Assembly: GCF_002006345.1 (NCBI RefSeq)
Contig: NZ_LZZM01000204.1
Location: 1 to 37,139, forward strand
Source: Clostridium puniceum
GTDB taxonomy: Bacteria; Bacillota; Clostridia; Clostridiales; Clostridiaceae
DNA length: 37,139 nucleotides
Reading direction: 5' to 3'
The number at the start of each line of letters is the position of its first letter. The stretch's first letter is position 1. The position numbers were made by a program, and so were the translations under genes. Positions 32,936 to 37,139 of this stretch are shown here, piece after piece. The notes below the pieces were generated by a model. It did no database searches. It saw nothing but the letters and a program-made list of their open reading frames with translations, and was not told the origin of the DNA.

Positions 32936-34651
32936 ATGAAATGGATAAGTAATTTAAAAATTATTCACAAACTATTAGCAGCCTTTATTTTGGTAGCAGT
33001 TTTTATAGGTGTTGTAGGAAGTATTGGAATGTACAGTATGAAAAATATAAATAAAAATCTTGAAAATATTTATCATAATGATTTAATAAAAATTAATTAT
33101 ATTAATAAACTTAAATCAAGTACCATTTCAGGTGAAAGAGATATGCTGCTTATTACTAATGCTGGATATAGACCAGGATTAGAAACCTTTGTAAAGAGTG
33201 TTGAAAATACAAAAATTAGTGAAGATGAGATTATTTCGAATTATAAAGCCATATTAGCTACTGATTCAGAAAAAGTGGAATTTACTAAGTTTGAAAAATT
33301 AATTAAGAGTTCTCGAGAAACTGCTGATAAAATAATTAAATTAGTGAAAGCTGGAAATTATACTGATACAGGCAAATTTATGTCTGAGTATGGTGAAGGG
33401 ATTTTAACTAATAAAATTGAATTTTTAGATAAAGAACTGGAATCGATTTCTGAAAATGCTAATAATGATTATAACAATAGTCAGTTAGTTTATAGAAGTG
33501 CTTCTATTGAAAGTATAGCAATGACAGTTTTGGGATTGTTAATAGCTATAGTTTTAGGAGTGCTAATTTCTACTACAATTTCAGCACAAATAAAGAAAAT
33601 AGTAATAGTTGCTAAAGCTCTTGGGGAAAATGATTTATCAAAAACAGTTGATATAGATAATAAGAGTGAAACTGGAATTTTAGCGGAAGCTTTAAATCAA
33701 TCTATAATAAATTTAAGAGTATTAGTTAAAGAAATATCGGAAGGAGCTAATGATATAAATTCTGTAAGCCAAGAATTAGCAACTACAACTGAAGAAATAT
33801 CGTCAAAAATGGAAGTTGTAAATGAAGCTGTGAAGCAGGTAGCATTAGGTGCTGAACAACTAAGCGCTACAACTGAAGAAATAAATGCCACAACTGAAAA
33901 TATTTCTGTGAATATAATAGAGGTTGCAGATAAGGCAATTAAGGGAAATGAAAGTGCAAAGAATATAGAAATAAAAGCTGGTGAATTTAGAAAAACTGCT
34001 GAAAACAGTTCGGACACATCAGAAAAGCTATATTTAGAAAAGTATAAAAGCATAATAAAAGCAATTGAAGAAGGCAAAATTGTATCTCAAGTTAAAATAA
34101 TGGCAGATGAAATAGATAGTATTGCAAGTAATACAAATCTTCTTGCTCTTAATGCAGCTATTGAAGCAGCAAGAGCAGGAGAACAAGGTAAAGGGTTTGC
34201 TGTTGTAGCTGATGAAGTAAGAAAATTAGCTGAACAATCTTCTGTTACAGTACAAAAAATACAAGAAGTAACTACTAAGGTTCAACATGCATTTGAAAAT
34301 ATTTCAACCAGTGCCAATGATATATTAGAATATATAGATGAAAAAGTTAAAAGTGATTATGAATTGTTTGTAGATACAGCTAAGCAATATGGCAATGATG
34401 CCTTGGTATTTAGCAATATGTCTTCAGGTGTTGCAGATGCTATGACTATTGTGAACTGTACTGTATCAGAAATACAAAAGGCAGTTGAGAATGTGTCGGC
34501 TACAGCAGAAGAATCAGCTGCTAGTTCAGAGGAAATATTAGCAAGTGTGAGTGAATCTAACAGGTCAATTCAATTAATATCAGAAACATCGCAAAAGCAA
34601 GCTACATTAGCTATCAAATTAAATAGATTAGTAAATAAATTTAAATTTTAA
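32936..34651 (+). CDS. Methyl-accepting chemotaxis protein
   Basis: This 571-residue transmembrane receptor has TM1 (about 12-34), an extracytoplasmic four-helix-bundle-like sensor (about 35-190), TM2 (about 193-215) and a HAMP domain (about 216-270). A long cytoplasmic coiled coil carries the signalling tip SNTNLLALNAAIEAARAGEQ (about 398-417) and GFAVVADEVRKLAEQS. It has its own upstream region and a strong terminator. Its place next to the catabolic genes makes it a candidate chemoreceptor for the plant compound, but ligand specificity cannot be read. Confidence 0.93.
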   Translation: MKWISNLKIIHKLLAAFILVAVFIGVVGSIGMYSMKNINKNLENIYHNDLIKINYINKLKSSTISGERDMLLITNAGYRPGLETFVKSVENTKISEDEIISNYKAILATDSEKVEFTKFEKLIKSSRETADKIIKLVKAGNYTDTGKFMSEYGEGILTNKIEFLDKELESISENANNDYNNSQLVYRSASIESIAMTVLGLLIAIVLGVLISTTISAQIKKIVIVAKALGENDLSKTVDIDNKSETGILAEALNQSIINLRVLVKEISEGANDINSVSQELATTTEEISSKMEVVNEAVKQVALGAEQLSATTEEINATTENISVNIIEVADKAIKGNESAKNIEIKAGEFRKTAENSSDTSEKLYLEKYKSIIKAIEEGKIVSQVKIMADEIDSIASNTNLLALNAAIEAARAGEQGKGFAVVADEVRKLAEQSSVTVQKIQEVTTKVQHAFENISTSANDILEYIDEKVKSDYELFVDTAKQYGNDALVFSNMSSGVADAMTIVNCTVSEIQKAVENVSATAEESAASSEEILASVSESNRSIQLISETSQKQATLAIKLNRLVNKFKF

Positions 34652-34673
34652 ATTATAAAGTTAGATTATTTTA

Positions 34674-34742
34674 GGCTATCGTATTATGAATTGTATCATG
34701 AAATAAAGGTATGGTTCATAATATGGTAGCCATTAATTTTTC
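34674..34742 (+). terminator. Terminator after chemoreceptor gene
   Basis: GGCTATCGTATTATGAA (34674-34690) pairs with 34715-34731 over 17 positions with two G-T pairs, followed by ATTAATTTTT. Confidence 0.85.
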
Positions 34743-34778
34743 GAATAATAATAACGTCAGGTTTATCTAATTACAATA

Positions 34779-34945
34779 TTAAATTTTATGATTTGTTTGG
34801 AGAACACTAGCAATAGTATCACAATACTCAACCATTTGTTCAATAGGAACTATCATTCCCTCCTCAGGCTATTCCCCAGCTGAATAAACCAGCGCAGGGG
34901 AATAAAATTCTGCAATAATATTGATTAGAACAATAAATTTAGATA
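34779..34945 (-). pseudogene. Decayed coding remnant
   Basis: On the minus strand one frame reads EFYSPALVYSAGE, a TAG stop, then PEEGMIVPIEQMVEYCDTI and a further ten residues to TAA. Residue composition is protein-like on both sides of the stop and the DNA is richer in G and C than the surrounding spacer. No start codon or ribosome binding site fits. I do not recognise the family. It looks like the C-terminal end of a lost gene. The hairpin TATTCCCC/GGGGAATA (34870-34904) falls inside it. Confidence 0.35.
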
Positions 34946-34950
34946 TTGTA

Positions 34951-34999
34951 TTTACAAATATGGATTCTTCGGGTAAAATAGGTTACACGGTGTAATCTA
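34951..34999 (+). promoter_or_regulatory. Promoter and TetR-type operator of the MFS/TetR operon
   Basis: TTTACA (34951-34956), a 17-base spacer and TAAAAT (34974-34979). Immediately downstream, TAGGTTACAC (34979-34988) and GTGTAATCTA (34990-34999) form a 21-base near-perfect palindrome with one mismatch. This is a typical TetR-family operator overlapping the transcription start, and implies autorepression by the regulator at 36220. Confidence 0.8.
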
Positions 35000-35021
35000 T
35001 TGAAAAATTAGGAGGATTTAG

Positions 35022-36206
35022 ATGTCGAACTCAAAAAATAATAATATGTTTCCTTTATTTATATTGATGCTTAACTTATTTATTGCTCTTTTAGGGCAAG
35101 GTATGGTTATTCCAATATTGCCAGATTATTTAAAACAATTTAATGCTGCTGGAACTGCAGCAGGATATTTAGTAGCTGCTTTTGGAGCAGCACAATTTAT
35201 TTTTTCACCTATAGGAGGAAGGTTTTCCGATAAATATGGTAGAAGAATAATGATATTATTAGGTTTATTTTTCACTGTTATTGCAGATTTTATATTTGCG
35301 ATTTCTCATACGCTTATGTTGTTATATATTGCTAGACTTATTGGCGGGGTTGGGATTGGAATTATGGTGCCATCTGTTCTTGCGTATGTAGCAGATATAA
35401 CTACAAAAGAAACTAGGGCCAAAGGAATGGGGTATTTAAGTGCAGCTATGAATTTGGGAATGGTATTAGGACCAGGTATTGGAGGAATGATTGCTCAATT
35501 AGGTATAAGGATACCTTATTTTTTTGCAGCAGGTCTAGGTCTTGTTGCATCAATATTAACATTCATATTGCCAGAAACACTTCCCTTAGAGAAAAGAAGA
35601 GTAGCTGACACATCAAAAAAACAGCAATCCATCGTTGGAGAATTAATTCAATCTTTTCATAAGCCATATTTCAAACACCTTATACTCATACTTGTTATGA
35701 CTTTGGGATTGGTAGGCTTTGAAACAGTTTATTCTTTATTTGTTGAAAATAAATATGGATTTACTTCAAAGGATATTTCAATTTTAATAACTTTAGGGGC
35801 AGCAATAGGAATCGTTATACAAATATGGTTTGTTGAAAAGGCTGTAAGATTATTTGGTGAGTATAATTTAATAAAAATATCGTTATTAATGACAGCAGTT
35901 GCTCTATTATTAATGTTAATTAAGATTAATTTTATTTATCTTATAGTAGTTTCTTCATTATTTTTTACCTTTAATTCATTGTTAAGACCAACAGTAAATA
36001 CCTTGCTTTCAAATGAGGCTGGAAGTGATGAACAAGGATTTATTTCAGGACTTAATACTACTTATATGAGTATGGGTAATATAGTTGGACCTGTTATGGC
36101 TGGGTATTTATTTGATAAACAAATTAATTTGCCATATATTATAAGTGCGATAATTCTTTGTTGCACAATCTTTATAGCTGGAGAAAGAAAAAAAGTTTCT
36201 AAATAA
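35022..36206 (+). CDS. MFS drug/proton antiporter (TetA/Bmr-like)
   Basis: This 394-residue membrane protein has about 12 segments. It has the drug-exporter motif A GGRFSDKYGRRIMI (about 67-80), an antiporter motif-C-like GMVLGPGIGGMIA in helix 5 (about 146-158), and LPETLPLEKRR before the central loop. These features indicate a proton-driven exporter, not a sugar importer. It is co-transcribed with the tetR-type gene 13 bases downstream. It could expel toxic aromatic intermediates, but it may equally be an unrelated resistance pair next to the island. Confidence 0.88.
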   Translation: MSNSKNNNMFPLFILMLNLFIALLGQGMVIPILPDYLKQFNAAGTAAGYLVAAFGAAQFIFSPIGGRFSDKYGRRIMILLGLFFTVIADFIFAISHTLMLLYIARLIGGVGIGIMVPSVLAYVADITTKETRAKGMGYLSAAMNLGMVLGPGIGGMIAQLGIRIPYFFAAGLGLVASILTFILPETLPLEKRRVADTSKKQQSIVGELIQSFHKPYFKHLILILVMTLGLVGFETVYSLFVENKYGFTSKDISILITLGAAIGIVIQIWFVEKAVRLFGEYNLIKISLLMTAVALLLMLIKINFIYLIVVSSLFFTFNSLLRPTVNTLLSNEAGSDEQGFISGLNTTYMSMGNIVGPVMAGYLFDKQINLPYIISAIILCCTIFIAGERKKVSK

Positions 36207-36219
36207 TGAGGTATAAGTA

Positions 36220-36861
36220 ATGAGTGATACTTGGCATAAAAACAAAAAAAATAAAAATCGTGAAGATATAATTATAGCAGGGAGAAAGTTATTTTTACAA
36301 AATAATTTTATCAATGTGAATATAAAAGATATATGTAATTTAGCAGGTGTAAGTAGAGTTACTTTTTATAAACATTTTAAATCAATTGATGAATTAATAT
36401 TTGAAGTTCAAATTGATATCTTAAATAATATAACTGATTTTATAATTTCAAGGGATGATGTTAAAGCAAGTGGAATTGAAAGACTTAAAATGGTACTTAA
36501 TGCATGGATAGCTTATGCTAAAGAGTATAAAGAGCAAATGAAGTTTAGTGTTTTATTTGATCTTTATTATGATACTAATGAAGAAGTGAATTCTATGTAT
36601 GAAAAATTTATCAGTGAAGAAAGTGATAAAGATTTTCTACATACTATAGTTTGTAAAGGAATTGAGGATAAAACTTTAAGGCAGGATTTAGAGCCTATAA
36701 AAACAGAATACTATATTTATCAGACAATAACTGGTGTTGTACAGAGGATGAGTTACACTAGATTACCGATAAAATATGTGGTGATATCCTTTGATGAAAT
36801 TGCTAATTCTGTTGTAGATATGATTATAAGCTATGTTATTAATTCAAATCATAATGAATAG
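36220..36861 (+). CDS. TetR family transcriptional regulator
   Basis: This 213-residue protein has an N-terminal TetR helix-turn-helix (about 13-60: GRKLFLQNNF, then IKDICNLAGVSRVTFYKHFK) and an all-helical ligand domain that lacks an obvious family signature. It is the second gene of the exporter operon, with a weak GAGGT ribosome site. The palindrome at 34979-34999 in the operon promoter is its likely binding site. Confidence 0.9.
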   Translation: MSDTWHKNKKNKNREDIIIAGRKLFLQNNFINVNIKDICNLAGVSRVTFYKHFKSIDELIFEVQIDILNNITDFIISRDDVKASGIERLKMVLNAWIAYAKEYKEQMKFSVLFDLYYDTNEEVNSMYEKFISEESDKDFLHTIVCKGIEDKTLRQDLEPIKTEYYIYQTITGVVQRMSYTRLPIKYVVISFDEIANSVVDMIISYVINSNHNE

Positions 36862-36928
36862 GATTATTTGTATATAAGTAAAAGTAAAGTGAAGTAAATT
36901 AGAAAGATTAGAAGTAATTAAATATTTG

Positions 36929-36964
36929 CATTACTGAAATTAACATTTTCAGTAATGTTTTTCT
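36929..36964 (+). terminator. Terminator after tetR-type gene
   Basis: CATTACTGAAA (36929-36939) pairs with TTTCAGTAATG (36947-36957), followed by TTTTTCTTT. Confidence 0.88.
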
Positions 36965-37139
36965 TTAGACCAGTTATACAAAAAAATAAAAAATTTTAAA
37001 ATTATTTTTTTTAAAAAAGGTATGCTTAATAAACCATTATTATTTTACGAATAATGGACAAGATTAAGGTGAAAATTATACACTAAATTACTATTTGTAA
37101 ATGTCTTTCTAAATATAGCTTTTTATGAGTTTCAGGTAG
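36965..37139. other. Right-end intergenic sequence
   Basis: AT-rich with no gene. A small inverted repeat, CCATTATT (37034-37041) with AATAATGG (37050-37057), may belong to the promoter of a gene beyond the window. Confidence 0.4.

Noticed and set aside
1..37139. CRISPR array, insertion sequence, prophage, tRNA or rRNA
   Set aside because: No regularly spaced repeats, transposase or integrase, phage genes or tRNA cloverleaf were seen on either strand.

Overview
The window is very AT-rich, with strong AGGAGG-type ribosome binding sites, A/T-ending codons, and anaerobic flavin and iron-sulfur enzymes. This points to a Clostridium-like Firmicute (Clostridium sensu stricto or a close relative). 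No rRNA, tRNA, CRISPR array or transposase is visible. The species is an inference I cannot confirm from sequence alone.

Layout. Positions 286-4401 hold two sugar/glycoside-type cation symporters and one small unknown protein. Positions 4594-6549 hold a PRD-type transcriptional regulator. Positions 6778-10809 hold an MFS carrier, a phloretin-hydrolase/DAPG-hydrolase (PhlG)-like C-C hydrolase and an Old Yellow Enzyme-type ene-reductase. Next come an Mpv17-like membrane protein and a LacI regulator on the minus strand. A long plus-strand operon (13175-21565) encodes an NfnB/NuoG-like plus NuoF-like electron-transfer pair, an FMN-reductase-like flavoprotein, two consecutive beta/alpha pairs resembling C-glycoside deglycosidases (small CGDB/DUF6379-type protein plus TIM-barrel metalloenzyme), and a nitroreductase. 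Positions 21.7-24.1 kb hold a block of different character: MarR, a flavin reductase, a T-box-like orphan leader and a soluble chemoreceptor-like protein. A minus-strand operon (29281 down to 24492) encodes two Gfo/Idh/MocA dehydrogenases, a sugar isomerase-like TIM barrel and a fumarate-reductase-like flavoprotein. Divergent from it is a second MFS + PhlG-like hydrolase module followed by a ROK sugar kinase. The right end has a membrane chemoreceptor and an MFS exporter/TetR pair with a clear operator.

Working model (inference). The window is a catabolic island for plant flavonoid or aryl C-glycosides. The glycoside enters through a symporter. A Gfo/Idh/MocA enzyme oxidises the sugar at C3, and a CGD alpha/beta pair cleaves the C-C glycosidic bond. 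The released keto-sugar is reduced and phosphorylated (ROK kinase). The aglycone is reduced by the OYE and/or FAD enzymes, fed by the iron-sulfur pair, and split by the PhlG/phloretin-hydrolase-like enzymes. Four or five promoter regions share cre/LacI-like boxes and a distinctive TATTTTC-N-GAAAATA palindrome placed next to -35 elements, which suggests one coordinated regulon. No chalcone isomerase was recognised.
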